Assembly: GCA_910585645.1 (NCBI GenBank) | Contig: CAJUFP010000001.1 | Coordinates: forward strand, 1 to 64,000 | Length of the DNA stretch: 64,000 nucleotides | Origin: an uncultured Hungatella sp. | Lineage (GTDB): Bacteria > Bacillota > Clostridia > Lachnospirales > Lachnospiraceae | Reading direction: 5' to 3' | Part shown: positions 24,129 to 32,960 of the stretch, piece by piece | Position numbering within the stretch: the first letter of the stretch is position 1 | How the letters are laid out: each line of letters starts with the position of its first letter | Notes under the pieces: model-generated | Seen by the model: the letters and a program-made list of their open reading frames with translations, nothing else | Told to the model about the DNA's origin: nothing | Databases searched by the model: none | Program-made: the position numbers and the translations under genes

Positions 24129-26408
24129 TTATCCCGCTGTTCTCTCTATATCCAAAATTCCCTCAATCTGTCTTAGCTTATCCGTCAGCCGGGTAAGTTC
24201 TTCCTTGCCGTGTATGTCAAAGGTCATGATGATGGTGGCCTTGCCCTGCTTGCTGGTCCGCACGTTCATGGAGGTGATGTCAATCTGACGCTCCGTAAAT
24301 ACTTTGGAGATATCCACAAACATCCCGATGCGGTTGTTGGCATAGATCTGGATCTCCGTGGAGTACCGCTCCTTGTTCTCCGCGCTTTCCGCCTGCTGCC
24401 ACTCCGCGTCTATGAGCCGCACCCGCTCGCTTTCGGGAAGATTGATAATATTGATACAGTCTGTGCGGTGGATGGACACGCCTCTGCCTCTGGTGACAAA
24501 TCCCACGATCTCGTCTCCGGGAACCGGGCTGCAGCACCTGGAGAAGCGGACCGCCACGTCGTGGATGCCTCTGACCACGATCCCGCTTTTGGACTTTTTG
24601 GCCGTGGGAACCTTGTTGGTCATGTCCTCAAGGCCGTCCAGAATGTTGGCGTCCGTAACTTCCCGCTTCAGCTTTTTGTCCCTGGCCTCCAGCATCTTGT
24701 TGATGACCTGGCCTTCTTTCAGGCCGCCGTGGCCAATGGAGGCAAGGACGGAATCCCAGTCTTTGAAGGCGTACCGCTTCATGACCTTTTCCATAAATTC
24801 CGGCTTGTTCAGGTCCGGGAAATTGATTCCCTTGGCTTTGCAGTACCGCTCGATCATGTCCCTGCCCCGGACAATGTTGTCTTCTTTTAGCTCTGTCTTG
24901 AACCACTGGTTGATCTTGTTTTTGGCCTGGGTGCTCTTGACCAGCTTCAGCCAGTCGCGGCTGGGTCCTTTGGAGTTCTGGGAGGTGATGATCTCGATCC
25001 GATCTCCGTTTTCAATGATATAGTCAATGTTCACCAGTTTTCCGTTGACTCTGGCGCCTACCATCTTGTTGCCCACGGCGCTGTGAATGGCGTAGGCGAA
25101 GTCAATGGGCGTGGAGCCGCTGGGAAGGGCTTTTACGTCCCCTGAGGGGGTGAAGCAGTATACATTGTCGGAGAACAGATCCAGATCGCTTTTGATCAGG
25201 CTTAGGAACTCTTTGTTGTCCGACATGTCCCGCTGCCACTCCAGGATCTGGCGCAGCCAGCTGAGCTTTGCCTCCTCGTCGCCGGCAGCTACCTGTCCGC
25301 TGCCGCTCTCTTTGTATTTCCAGTGAGCCGCAATGCCGTACTCCGCGGTGCGGTGCATCTCATAGGTCCGGATCTGAATCTCAAAGGGCTGTCCGTTGCT
25401 GCCGATCAGGGTGGTGTGGAGGGACTGGTACATGTTGGGCTTTGGCATGGCGATGTAGTCTTTGAACCTGCCGGGAATGGGCGTATACAGCTCATGGATC
25501 ACCCCTAAGGCCCCGTAGCAGTCTTTGACGGAATCCACGATGATCCGCACGGCGAACATGTCGTAAATCTGATCCAGGGTCTTATCCTGCTTGACCATCT
25601 TTTTATAGATGCTGAAAAAATGTTTTACCCGCCCGTCCACAGTGGACGCGATCTCCGCGTCCGCCATGTGGTGCCTTACTTCTTCCACGATGTCATTGAC
25701 AAATGCTTTTCTGGCTTCCTTATTTAAAGAGATCTTCTCCGCCAGGTCGTAGTACACTTCCGGCTTTAGGTATTTTAGGGACAGATCGTCCAGCTCCACT
25801 TTGATCTTGGAGATGCCCAGCCTGTGGGCAATGGGGGCGTAGATGTCCATGGTCTCCCTGGCTTTTTCTTTCTGCTTCTCCGGCTTCATAAATTCCAGGG
25901 TGCGCATATTGTGGAGGCGGTCCGCCAGCTTTATGAGAATCACCCGGATGTCTTTTGCCATGGCCAGAAACATCTTCCGCAGATTCTCTGCCTGGATCTC
26001 CACTTTGTCCATGGACCAGGACAGCTGGGTCAGCTTGGTCACCCCGTCTACCAAAAGGGCCACCTCCGGCCCGAACACTTCCGTGATCTCGTCCAGGGTC
26101 ATCACCGTGTCTTCCACCACGTCGTGGAGGATCCCAGCCACAATGCTCTCTTTATCCAGCTCCAGATCTGCCAGGATGATGGCCACGCAGAGGGGATGGA
26201 TGATGTAGGGTTCCCCGGATTTGCGCTTCTGGTCTTTGTGGGCGTCCCTGGCAATCTGGTACGCCTTCTCCACCATGGTGATGTCGTCGGAAGGGTGGTA
26301 CTTGTAGATGCTGCGAATCAGGTCATTATATAAAATCTCCGGACTGGTAAAGGAAGCCGGCGCCTCCAGCTCCCGCTCCAGCTGTCTCTCAGAATGGTTA
26401 TTGGTCAT
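24129..26408 (-). CDS. relA: RelA/SpoT bifunctional (p)ppGpp synthetase/hydrolase
   Basis: A 759-residue long RSH protein controlling the stringent response. Domains in order are the HD hydrolase (AGILHDVVEDT, RLHNMRTLEF; about 45-200), the synthetase domain (MPKPNMYQSLHTTL; about 240-360), TGS (about 405-465), a helical/zinc-finger region (RCCSPVPGDEIVGFVTRG) and a C-terminal ACT domain. Both catalytic halves keep their motifs, so it should both make and degrade (p)ppGpp on the ribosome. AAGGTG precedes ATG 26408. It is followed by the MBL hydrolase and hemZ. Confidence 0.97.
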   Translation of the reverse strand: MTNNHSERQLERELEAPASFTSPEILYNDLIRSIYKYHPSDDITMVEKAYQIARDAHKDQKRKSGEPYIIHPLCVAIILADLELDKESIVAGILHDVVEDTVMTLDEITEVFGPEVALLVDGVTKLTQLSWSMDKVEIQAENLRKMFLAMAKDIRVILIKLADRLHNMRTLEFMKPEKQKEKARETMDIYAPIAHRLGISKIKVELDDLSLKYLKPEVYYDLAEKISLNKEARKAFVNDIVEEVRHHMADAEIASTVDGRVKHFFSIYKKMVKQDKTLDQIYDMFAVRIIVDSVKDCYGALGVIHELYTPIPGRFKDYIAMPKPNMYQSLHTTLIGSNGQPFEIQIRTYEMHRTAEYGIAAHWKYKESGSGQVAAGDEEAKLSWLRQILEWQRDMSDNKEFLSLIKSDLDLFSDNVYCFTPSGDVKALPSGSTPIDFAYAIHSAVGNKMVGARVNGKLVNIDYIIENGDRIEIITSQNSKGPSRDWLKLVKSTQAKNKINQWFKTELKEDNIVRGRDMIERYCKAKGINFPDLNKPEFMEKVMKRYAFKDWDSVLASIGHGGLKEGQVINKMLEARDKKLKREVTDANILDGLEDMTNKVPTAKKSKSGIVVRGIHDVAVRFSRCCSPVPGDEIVGFVTRGRGVSIHRTDCINIINLPESERVRLIDAEWQQAESAENKERYSTEIQIYANNRIGMFVDISKVFTERQIDITSMNVRTSKQGKATIIMTFDIHGKEELTRLTDKLRQIEGILDIERTAG

Positions 26409-26458
26409 ACATTCACCTTCTTAAGCGTATAAATTGTTCAGTCTCGATTATTTTTATT

Positions 26459-26487
26459 ATTATAAGTTTTCTTATTGGAAAAAGCAA
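26459..26487 (-). promoter_or_regulatory. Probable relA promoter
   Basis: On the minus strand there is TTGCTT (26482-26487), a 17-nt spacer and TATAAT (26459-26464), giving a leader of about 45 nt. The -35 is weak. Confidence 0.55.
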
Positions 26488-26528
26488 GAGGAAACAAGCG
26501 GAATACTCTCCCCCTTTTTCGTGAAATG

Positions 26529-26537
26529 TGCTATACT
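26529..26537 (+). promoter_or_regulatory. Extended -10 promoter of map
   Basis: TGC-TATACT (26529-26537) is a TGn-extended -10 with no recognisable -35, about 100 nt before the map start. It is divergent from the relA promoter. Confidence 0.5.
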
Positions 26538-26638
26538 ATGGGCATAAAATCGGCTCCGGGCGTCCCGGCCCTGCTTTAGGCAGCGTCTATCGGTCCGCGA
26601 CGGCCAGCCGTAAATCCACAGACAAGGAGCAAACCCCT

Positions 26639-27511
26639 ATGCATTTTCTTAACCGGAACAATCCCTGCTGGTGCGGCAGCGGATTGAAGTATAAAAAATG
26701 CCACTATGATTTTGACCAGAAGATCGCCCAGTACCGCCGTCAGGGACACATGGTCCCTTCCACGGACATGATCAAGACCCCGCCCCAGATTCAGGCCATC
26801 CGTGAGAGCGCCAAGGTGAATGTGGCTGTGCTGGATTATGTGGCGGAACATATAAAGGAGGGCGTCACCACCCAGGAGATCGACGACTGGGTGTGTCAGC
26901 AGACAGCCAGATACCACGCTTCCTCTGCCACCCTCCATTTTGAGGGCTACCCCAAAAGCGTCTGCACCTCCATCAATGAGGTGGTGTGCCACGGCATCCC
27001 CTCCCCGGATGTGGTGCTGAAAGACGGGGATATTATCAATGTTGACTGTTCCACCAATTTAAACGGATATTTCTCCGACTCCTCCCGCATGTTCTGCATC
27101 GGCAATGTGTCGCCGGAGAAGAAGAAGCTGGTGGATGTGACCAAAGAGTGCATGGAGCTGGGGCTTAAGGAGGTAAAGCCCTGGGGCTTTTTAGGCGACA
27201 TGGCCCAGGCGGTCAATGACCACGCCAGGGCCAACGGTTTTCGTGTGGTGGTTGACATCGGCGGTCACGGGGTTGGCGTTGAGTTTCATGAGGACCCCTG
27301 GGTCAGCTATGTGGCCAGAAGGGGGACGGAGATGCTGATGGTTCCTGGCATGATGTTTACCATTGAGCCTATGATCAATATGGGGACGGAAGAGATCTAT
27401 GTGGATGAGAAGGATGAGTGGACCGTGTATACGGCGGACGGGAAGCCGTCTGCCCAGTGGGAGATTCAGGTGCTGGTGACAGAGGACGGGCATGAGGTGA
27501 TTTCCTGGTAG
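26639..27511 (+). CDS. map: Methionine aminopeptidase with N-terminal SEC-C motif
   Basis: A 290-residue type I methionine aminopeptidase that removes the initiator Met from new proteins. The first 25 residues hold a SEC-C zinc-binding motif (NNPCWCGSGLKYKKCH), common in Clostridia and thought to help at the ribosome. The catalytic metal ligands are visible as Asp in INVDCSTN, Asp in FSDSSRMF, His in DIGGHGVG, Glu in FTIEPMI and Glu in WEIQVLV. The start at 26639 is supported by AAGGAG nine nt upstream. It stands alone, divergent from relA. Confidence 0.95.
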   Translation: MHFLNRNNPCWCGSGLKYKKCHYDFDQKIAQYRRQGHMVPSTDMIKTPPQIQAIRESAKVNVAVLDYVAEHIKEGVTTQEIDDWVCQQTARYHASSATLHFEGYPKSVCTSINEVVCHGIPSPDVVLKDGDIINVDCSTNLNGYFSDSSRMFCIGNVSPEKKKLVDVTKECMELGLKEVKPWGFLGDMAQAVNDHARANGFRVVVDIGGHGVGVEFHEDPWVSYVARRGTEMLMVPGMMFTIEPMINMGTEEIYVDEKDEWTVYTADGKPSAQWEIQVLVTEDGHEVISW

Positions 27512-27591
27512 GGTTCGATGCCCATCCGTCCACAGGCCAATCAATGCCGACTTACTTTTTTTACACAAAAGAGACAACCCAAATCATAAAT

Positions 27592-27630
27592 GAGACGGGG
27601 CAGAGCCCATCGCCCTTCCCCGTCTCTTGT
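27592..27630. terminator. Bidirectional terminator between map and tetR
   Basis: GAGACGGGG (27592-27600) pairs with CCCCGTCTC (27618-27626), followed by TTGTT. It lies between the converging map and TetR genes and probably serves both. Confidence 0.75.
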
Positions 27631-28232
27631 TAATCGAAATGTTTTTGAAAAGCCGTCAGATATCTGGCGACAATCCTCACCGCGTTTTTCTCCAGATCAT
27701 AGCCGCCTTTGCTCCAGCACCAGTTCAAAACAGTTCCCCGAAAAACGGTAAGTATCTCATCTGTCATCTCCCTGGCCGTTATATCTCGCCGAAATTCCCC
27801 TGCGTCCTGGCCCTGGGTCATCAAATCCTTAAGCCCATCCGGAACCGCTCTCTTTCCATGGAGAAATATCTCATTATCCACCTGAAGCTGTGCCCGATAG
27901 ATAACCGTGATGTATTCAACGCCGGTATCCTTGGCATATTCTGCCAGGCTTGATATGTAGGAAATTACTTTCTCATAGGAAGAGCCATCCTTTAGCTGAG
28001 GAATCACCACCTCTTTAAAATAAGCGTCACATCTGTCAAACCACCCCATGACAATTTCATCTTTCGATTTAAAATAATGGTAGAACGCACCTGTAGATAC
28101 ACCGGCCTCTTTGCAGATATCTTGAATGGATGCCTTCTCAAAACCGCGTTTTCTTGTAAGCTCAAGCGCTGTATCCAAAATATGCTTTCTGGATTCTATG
28201 GCCTGTAACTTTCTTTTTGTCATTTTTTCCAT
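27630..28232 (-). CDS. TetR-family transcriptional regulator
   Basis: A 200-residue regulator with an N-terminal helix-turn-helix (about 8-55; ASIQDICKEAGVSTGAFYHYFKSK) and an alpha-helical ligand-binding C-terminal domain. GGAGG lies 9 nt before ATG 28232, which fixes the start over an upstream in-frame ATG at 28295. It is the last gene of the lyase-carrier-amidohydrolase operon and may sense a substrate of that pathway. A palindromic site lies 28 nt upstream of its start. Confidence 0.93.
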   Translation of the reverse strand: MEKMTKRKLQAIESRKHILDTALELTRKRGFEKASIQDICKEAGVSTGAFYHYFKSKDEIVMGWFDRCDAYFKEVVIPQLKDGSSYEKVISYISSLAEYAKDTGVEYITVIYRAQLQVDNEIFLHGKRAVPDGLKDLMTQGQDAGEFRRDITAREMTDEILTVFRGTVLNWCWSKGGYDLEKNAVRIVARYLTAFQKHFD

Positions 28233-28259
28233 GTGCCTTTCCCTCCATCTTCTAAATAT

Positions 28260-28277
28260 AGTATTATATCGAATACT
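28260..28277. promoter_or_regulatory. Inverted-repeat operator candidate upstream of tetR
   Basis: AGTATT-N6-AATACT is a perfect 6-6-6 inverted repeat in the 59-bp gap between the amidohydrolase stop and the TetR start, the size and place expected for a TetR-dimer site. Confidence 0.55.
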
Positions 28278-28291
28278 TCGGGAAATGTCTA

Positions 28292-29494
28292 TCACAGAAA
28301 ATCCACTGCAAATTTAACAGTTGCTATCACTGCTGTTCTCAGCGCGTCCTCGTCTACATCGAATCTTCCATTGTGGTGCTCTGCCCCTGTTCCTTTCTCT
28401 TCATTTCTGATTCCCACAAAGTTGAGGACCGATGGAAATGTCATCGTATATTGACTGAAAGACTCAGAGGCAAACCATTTTACATCAGAAATCAATGTGT
28501 TCGCCGGAAAGATCTCTTTGATCCCCTGTCTGGAAAGTTCTGCCAGCTTTTTGTCATTTATCACTGGCGGCGCCAAGATCTTGTTTCTGGGTCCGAAGGT
28601 GACAAAACATTGATTTACCTCTGCCACCCCCTGTGCCACCTGCCGGATGATCTCCTCCGCCTTTTTTGCCTCCTGGATATCGTAAAACCGACAAGAGCCT
28701 CCTATATAGGCATCATCTGGAATAATATTGCTCTGCTGCCCCCCGTTCAACTGACCGATGGATAAAGTAACCGTCTTCATCACATCGATTCGTGTAGTCC
28801 AGGCCACAGATAGCTGATTGACAATCTGGCAGGCAGCCATAATAGGATTGACAGATAAATCCGGCCTGGAACCATGGCCTCCCCTGCCATGAATCGTCAT
28901 ATCAATGCCTATGGCTCCGGCCATTCTGGGCCCCTCATCAGCACATATGGTTCCTGTGTCCATAAATGCTGTCACATGATTCGCATAGACCCCATCCGGA
29001 TTCCATTCTTTCAGCGCTTCCACCATACTCTCCACGCCGCATCCTCTCTCTTCCCCTTCTTCAAAGGCAAAGAGGATCTTCCCTGAGAGCCTGTTCTTTA
29101 AGCAGCACAGCACTTTCATGGCTCCAAGAACAATTGCCATGTGAGCGTCGTGACCGCACCCATGACATGCTCCCGGGACAGCCGATACACAAACCTTTGG
29201 CCCTTTTAAGTTATTTTCAGCCTCCTCCATAGGAAGGGCATCTATATCCGATCGGATCACTAATGTCTTTCCTGGTCTTCCCGTATCCAGAATCCCTATA
29301 AATCCTGTACCCTTTAGTTCCTGAATCTCCAACCCCATGGCCTTGGTCTGGGCCTTTAGATGCTTGGAAGTCTCAAACTCCTTTCCCGACACCTCGGGGT
29401 AAATATGAAAATGCTGCCGCTGTTCCTTTACATAATTTTCGTATTCCTCTGCCAATCCCAGTATATCTTTATTTATCTCTCCCATCATCCGCAT
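28292..29494 (-). CDS. M20-family amidohydrolase (N-acyl amino acid deacylase type)
   Basis: A 400-residue zinc/manganese amidohydrolase of the M20D (hippurate hydrolase/AbgB) group. It carries the metal-binding motif GACHGCGHDAHMA and the catalytic EEGEERGCG, with a dimerisation insert (about 190-300). Such enzymes cleave N-acyl amino acids or indole-acyl conjugates. The start at 29494 is favoured because GGAG lies 4 nt upstream; an in-frame ATG at 29668 lies in GC-rich non-coding sequence. Its operon partners are a C-S lyase and a carrier, suggesting deacylation of imported N-acyl-cysteine conjugates before cleavage. Confidence 0.9.
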   Translation of the reverse strand: MRMMGEINKDILGLAEEYENYVKEQRQHFHIYPEVSGKEFETSKHLKAQTKAMGLEIQELKGTGFIGILDTGRPGKTLVIRSDIDALPMEEAENNLKGPKVCVSAVPGACHGCGHDAHMAIVLGAMKVLCCLKNRLSGKILFAFEEGEERGCGVESMVEALKEWNPDGVYANHVTAFMDTGTICADEGPRMAGAIGIDMTIHGRGGHGSRPDLSVNPIMAACQIVNQLSVAWTTRIDVMKTVTLSIGQLNGGQQSNIIPDDAYIGGSCRFYDIQEAKKAEEIIRQVAQGVAEVNQCFVTFGPRNKILAPPVINDKKLAELSRQGIKEIFPANTLISDVKWFASESFSQYTMTFPSVLNFVGIRNEEKGTGAEHHNGRFDVDEDALRTAVIATVKFAVDFL

Positions 29495-29598
29495 TTTACT
29501 CCTTCCTTTTCTATGTTGGGTCTCTGGCCAGTGACTCTGCGGAATGGCCAGAAACCTGTATCGTATCCCCATGCGCCCGGCGGGGGACGCACCGCCGC

Positions 29599-29670
29599 CT
29601 ATGAAAGTCTGGCGGGCGCGCCTGGAATCCCTGAATGAATGCCGCCTGACCGGCGACGGGGTTTTCATAG
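29599..29670. repeat. GC-rich inverted-repeat element in an operon gap
   Basis: CTATGAAA (29599-29606) and TTTCATAG (29663-29670) bracket a very GC-rich stretch with further self-complementary pieces (GGCGGGCGCGCC). Base composition differs sharply from both flanking genes. It resembles a REP/BIME-like or intercistronic processing element. The whole gap 29495-29693 has no gene. Confidence 0.45.
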
Positions 29671-29693
29671 CAATTACGCTAAAACATAGATTG

Positions 29694-31085
29694 TCACACG
29701 CCCCACCCTATGCTTGTTAAAATAAAGATTAGGACACAGGACACAAGCATAAAACACAATACCTTAGGAAGCACCCATCGGAACCATTTGTCAAAGGGTA
29801 CATTGGCCATGGCACAAGAACCAACCGTCCAGCCTAATACAGGAGAGATCAAATTGGTAAAACCGTCTCCAAACTGGAAAGCCTGAACTATAAGCTGAGG
29901 CGCAAGCTGCAAAGCCTCGCCTACAGGCTGGAAAATGGGCACTAAAATGGCGGCTTTGGAGGTAGCTGACGGAATCAGAGGATTCACTATAGCAATGATG
30001 GCTGTCATTCCAATACTTGCAACGGATTTGTGAAGCCCTTTCAGAGGACTGGTAAGCACATACACTATCGTATGAATAATATTTCCCTCGCTCATCACCA
30101 TTGACATAATCTTAGCAAGACCGATGACAAATCCCACGAATGCCATACCCGCAAGACCTTTGGCGAAAGTATTTGCAAGCTTGTCCGGGTCCATTCCTCC
30201 TATAACCCCCGCAAGCACTGTTGAGATCATATGGACTGCCACTACAAAACTGTAGAGATCTCCCGTCTTGTTGCCAAAGAGCACGATGATTAAGTATTGC
30301 CCAAAGAAAAGGGTCATGATCGCGGCCGTCCGCCAGCTCATTTTCGTATTCTTTAAAAGCTGTTCCTCATTCTCATCTACACGAAGCTTATCCGGCTCCC
30401 AGCCGCTTCCATACATAAGAGATTTGGTAGGATCCTTGCGTATCTTTTTCACATAGGATAAAAGGAAGCAAAGCCCTATGAGCATAAACAGGTTCATGAA
30501 AGCAAATCTGGTGATAAACGCGGAATAAATAGGCACCCCCATGAGCATTTGGGTTATGGAAACTTTGGTGGGCCCCGTTCCGAATCCGATGAGGGTGGCA
30601 TAACTGGTAACTCCGATTGCCACTATAGGATCTAATTTCATTTTCTTGGCAAACAGCACCCCAACAGGCACTACCGCAATAAGAGCATCACTTCCGCCAA
30701 AGCCGCCCAGGTAGACCATAAGGCAGAACAGAATGGACAGGAGAAGATTTTCCCCCTTATCCTTCATCTGATAAATGGCCCAGTTGAGGAAATCGTCCAT
30801 GGCCCCTGTAGCCAAAATCACCGCCACATTGGCTCCTGATACCATGACCGTAAAAATGATGGTTCCTGAACTGTTAAGACCTTCCCGCAGCATAAATAGG
30901 GCTCTCCACGGAGATACCGGAGTCTGATATCCCAGCCAATTGAAAGAGTCGCCAAGAACCTTTCCCGTCTCATCTGTGGCAAACTGGCCGGCCGGTATAA
31001 AATAAGTGCAGATGCTGGCAATAAAGATCAGGGCTGTCATAATCCACAGTAAATGGGGCATTTTAAATTTCTTTTTTTCGTTCAT
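29694..31085 (-). CDS. YfcC/DcuC-family membrane carrier
   Basis: A polytopic membrane protein of about 463 residues with 11-13 hydrophobic segments, starting with MPHLLWIMTALIFIASICTYF. Sequence features such as GGFGGSDALIAVVPVG and the repeated LIPSATSKAAILVPIFQP match the YfcC/C4-dicarboxylate-anaerobic-carrier (PF03606) family of amino acid, peptide or dicarboxylate transporters. The start at 31085 has GGCGG upstream; ATG 31115 is the alternative. It lies between the C-S lyase and the M20 amidohydrolase and probably imports their substrate. Confidence 0.88.
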   Translation of the reverse strand: MNEKKKFKMPHLLWIMTALIFIASICTYFIPAGQFATDETGKVLGDSFNWLGYQTPVSPWRALFMLREGLNSSGTIIFTVMVSGANVAVILATGAMDDFLNWAIYQMKDKGENLLLSILFCLMVYLGGFGGSDALIAVVPVGVLFAKKMKLDPIVAIGVTSYATLIGFGTGPTKVSITQMLMGVPIYSAFITRFAFMNLFMLIGLCFLLSYVKKIRKDPTKSLMYGSGWEPDKLRVDENEEQLLKNTKMSWRTAAIMTLFFGQYLIIVLFGNKTGDLYSFVVAVHMISTVLAGVIGGMDPDKLANTFAKGLAGMAFVGFVIGLAKIMSMVMSEGNIIHTIVYVLTSPLKGLHKSVASIGMTAIIAIVNPLIPSATSKAAILVPIFQPVGEALQLAPQLIVQAFQFGDGFTNLISPVLGWTVGSCAMANVPFDKWFRWVLPKVLCFMLVSCVLIFILTSIGWGV

Positions 31086-31118
31086 ATCGTTTCCGCCTTT
31101 TCTAAAATATGACATGAA

Positions 31119-32339
31119 TTACACGTTAAAAACATATTGATTCATACGCCGGAAAGCTTCCTTTACTCTTGACAATGGCAAAGCCAGATTTAGGCGGATA
31201 TGACAAGGACCATAAAACGGCCTTCCGTCCTGCCAGATCACTCCTACTTCCACCCCTGCTCTCTGTACTTCCTCAATCGTCTTTCCGTGTTCCTCACACC
31301 ATTGGGTACAGTCCATAAACAGCATATAAGTTCCTTCTGGCTTTGATACCTTCACTCCACGGAAGTTCTCTTTGATATAGTTCACCGCATAAGTCAGGTT
31401 CTCATCAAGGACACCCCGCAGCTCATCTACCCATTGCGCTCCCTCCTCACTGTATCCGCCTATGAGCGCGTACATGGACAAAACATTCATATTATTCAAA
31501 TGCGTCATTTTCGCCACCCGGTCCATCCTATCTCTAATGTAGGAATTATATACTACCGTATAGGAGCCTACCAGCCCGGCCAGGTTGAAGGTTTTTGAAG
31601 GCGCATAGATAGCCACAGTTCGGTTTCTGGCATCCTCTGAGACGCTCTGGGTGGGAATAAACTGAAACCCTGGCATCACAAGGTCAGCCCATATCTCATC
31701 GGATACCACAAACACATCATGCTTTTTGTAAATCTCCATCAGCTTTTCCAGTTCCCACCGTTCCCAGACCCGCCCTGACGGATTGTGAGGGGAACACAAT
31801 ACCGCTGCATGGATTTTCTGCCGGATCAGCTTCTGTTCCAAATCTTCATAATCAATTCTCCACACCCCGTCCGCGTCTTCCTTTAAAGGATTCAGCACTA
31901 CGTTCCAGCCATTATCTTCAATAGAGTGGGTAAATCCCACATAGGTGGGAGACTGCACCAGGACATTGTCTCCATCGCTGCAGAACACCCGCAATGCCGC
32001 TACAACTCCACCCAGAACACCGTTAGCGTATCCGATTTGCTCTGGCTTAAGGCCTCTGACTCCGTAACGAAGCTCATGCCATCGCATGATAGCCTCATAA
32101 TACTCCTTTCTGGGTCTGAAATATCCATATGCCGTATGTTTTGCTCTTTCGATTATGGCCTTAGAGATAGCTGGAACCGTGGGAAAATTCATATCTGCCA
32201 CCCACATGGGAATCACGTCAAATCCCTCCTTCAAATCTCCATCCACAAAAAAGCCAGCGCCTTTGACAGTTCCCGGGACATCTACCGCCGTAGCATCCAT
32301 ACCCTTTCGATCCATGATTGAAATAAAATCAAACTTCAT
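31119..32339 (-). CDS. MalY/PatB-type PLP-dependent C-S lyase (aminotransferase fold)
   Basis: A 406-residue fold-type I PLP enzyme. Motifs visible are CSPHNPSGRVWE, VSDEIWADL and the PLP-lysine region YAPSKTFNLAGL. The N-terminal sequence and the length are those of the MalY/PatB group (cystathionine beta-lyase), which cleave the C-beta-S bond of cysteine conjugates to pyruvate, ammonia and a thiol. It is first in an operon with a YfcC-like carrier, an M20 amidohydrolase and a TetR regulator. Simple aminotransferase activity cannot be excluded. Confidence 0.9.
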   Translation of the reverse strand: MKFDFISIMDRKGMDATAVDVPGTVKGAGFFVDGDLKEGFDVIPMWVADMNFPTVPAISKAIIERAKHTAYGYFRPRKEYYEAIMRWHELRYGVRGLKPEQIGYANGVLGGVVAALRVFCSDGDNVLVQSPTYVGFTHSIEDNGWNVVLNPLKEDADGVWRIDYEDLEQKLIRQKIHAAVLCSPHNPSGRVWERWELEKLMEIYKKHDVFVVSDEIWADLVMPGFQFIPTQSVSEDARNRTVAIYAPSKTFNLAGLVGSYTVVYNSYIRDRMDRVAKMTHLNNMNVLSMYALIGGYSEEGAQWVDELRGVLDENLTYAVNYIKENFRGVKVSKPEGTYMLFMDCTQWCEEHGKTIEEVQRAGVEVGVIWQDGRPFYGPCHIRLNLALPLSRVKEAFRRMNQYVFNV

Positions 32340-32411
32340 GTCTCTCTCCTTTCCTTACACTCTGACCCAATCGTCATGTGTATGTCTTTTTGGCCTCCAT
32401 TCCTTCATTTG

Positions 32412-32486
32412 CATAACCGATTAGTCGAATCAGTTAGCCGAATCAGTTATGTGTTTATTATATGGCGAAAGAATACAGGAATACAA
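32412..32486 (-). promoter_or_regulatory. Promoter with triple operator repeat before the C-S lyase operon
   Basis: On the minus strand a perfect TATAAT (32457-32462) has a weak TTGTAT 18 nt upstream (32481-32486). From the predicted start onward lie three related half-sites: CATAACCGATT (32412-32422, inverted), TCGAATCAGTTA (32424-32435) and CCGAATCAGTTA (32438-32449). The outer arms form a 10/11 inverted repeat. A repressor bound here would block elongation or initiation. The rest of 32340-32600 is AT-rich with no gene. Confidence 0.65.
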
Positions 32487-32601
32487 TGGTAAATGTAGAT
32501 AAAGCAAATATATTTTTTTGTGTATTATGCAATTAAAATAAAAGATTTTTTCTATTTTTTTATGCATCTTATATGATCTTTTTCATCAAATATTATGAAA
32601 C

Positions 32602-32625
32602 TAAAAAAGGGCCTCATATGCCCTC
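32602..32625 (-). terminator. Rho-independent terminator
   Basis: On the minus strand AGGGC-N7-GCCCT is followed by TTTTT (plus 32603-32607). It backs up the larger hairpin at 32804-32857 downstream of the MATE gene. Between the two I see no supportable gene. Confidence 0.6.
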
Positions 32626-32803
32626 TATTATTTATTCTATGATATTTACTAGAAACAGGAAATGGGGTCGGGGAACGGAGGATGCCTGCGCAGACAAATA
32701 CGCTTTCCGTACATGGGACGGGAGCTAAAGGCGGCAGGTGTAAAAAAAGCCAGTAACGGCTCTGAGATCCCCATCTTGCGGATTTGCAGGTAGAAAACTG
32801 TGA

Positions 32804-32857
32804 GAAAGGGGCTGCTGGGCGGATGGTTTCCTAACCATCCGCCCAACAGCCCCTTTC
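32804..32857. terminator. Long bidirectional terminator hairpin after the MATE gene
   Basis: GAAAGGGGCTG (32804-32814) pairs with CAGCCCCTTTC (32847-32857) and continues inward with TGGGCGGATGGTT/AACCATCCGCCCA, a 24-bp stem with one mismatch and a 4-nt loop. It is the first stop signal downstream of the MATE exporter. Confidence 0.8.
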
Positions 32858-32960
32858 TTCCCTTGTTGGCCTGTGTCTAAATCCCACGTTCTCTCTAAAC
32901 AAAACAGCAATATGACGAAATAAAGTTCCGGTTTATCCGGGCCAGTGCAGATTTGAAAAT

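Noticed and set aside
32642..32846. Small minus-strand ORF (65 residues) between two terminators
   Set aside because: No ribosome binding site, no recognisable sequence, and it partly overlaps the MATE terminator hairpin.
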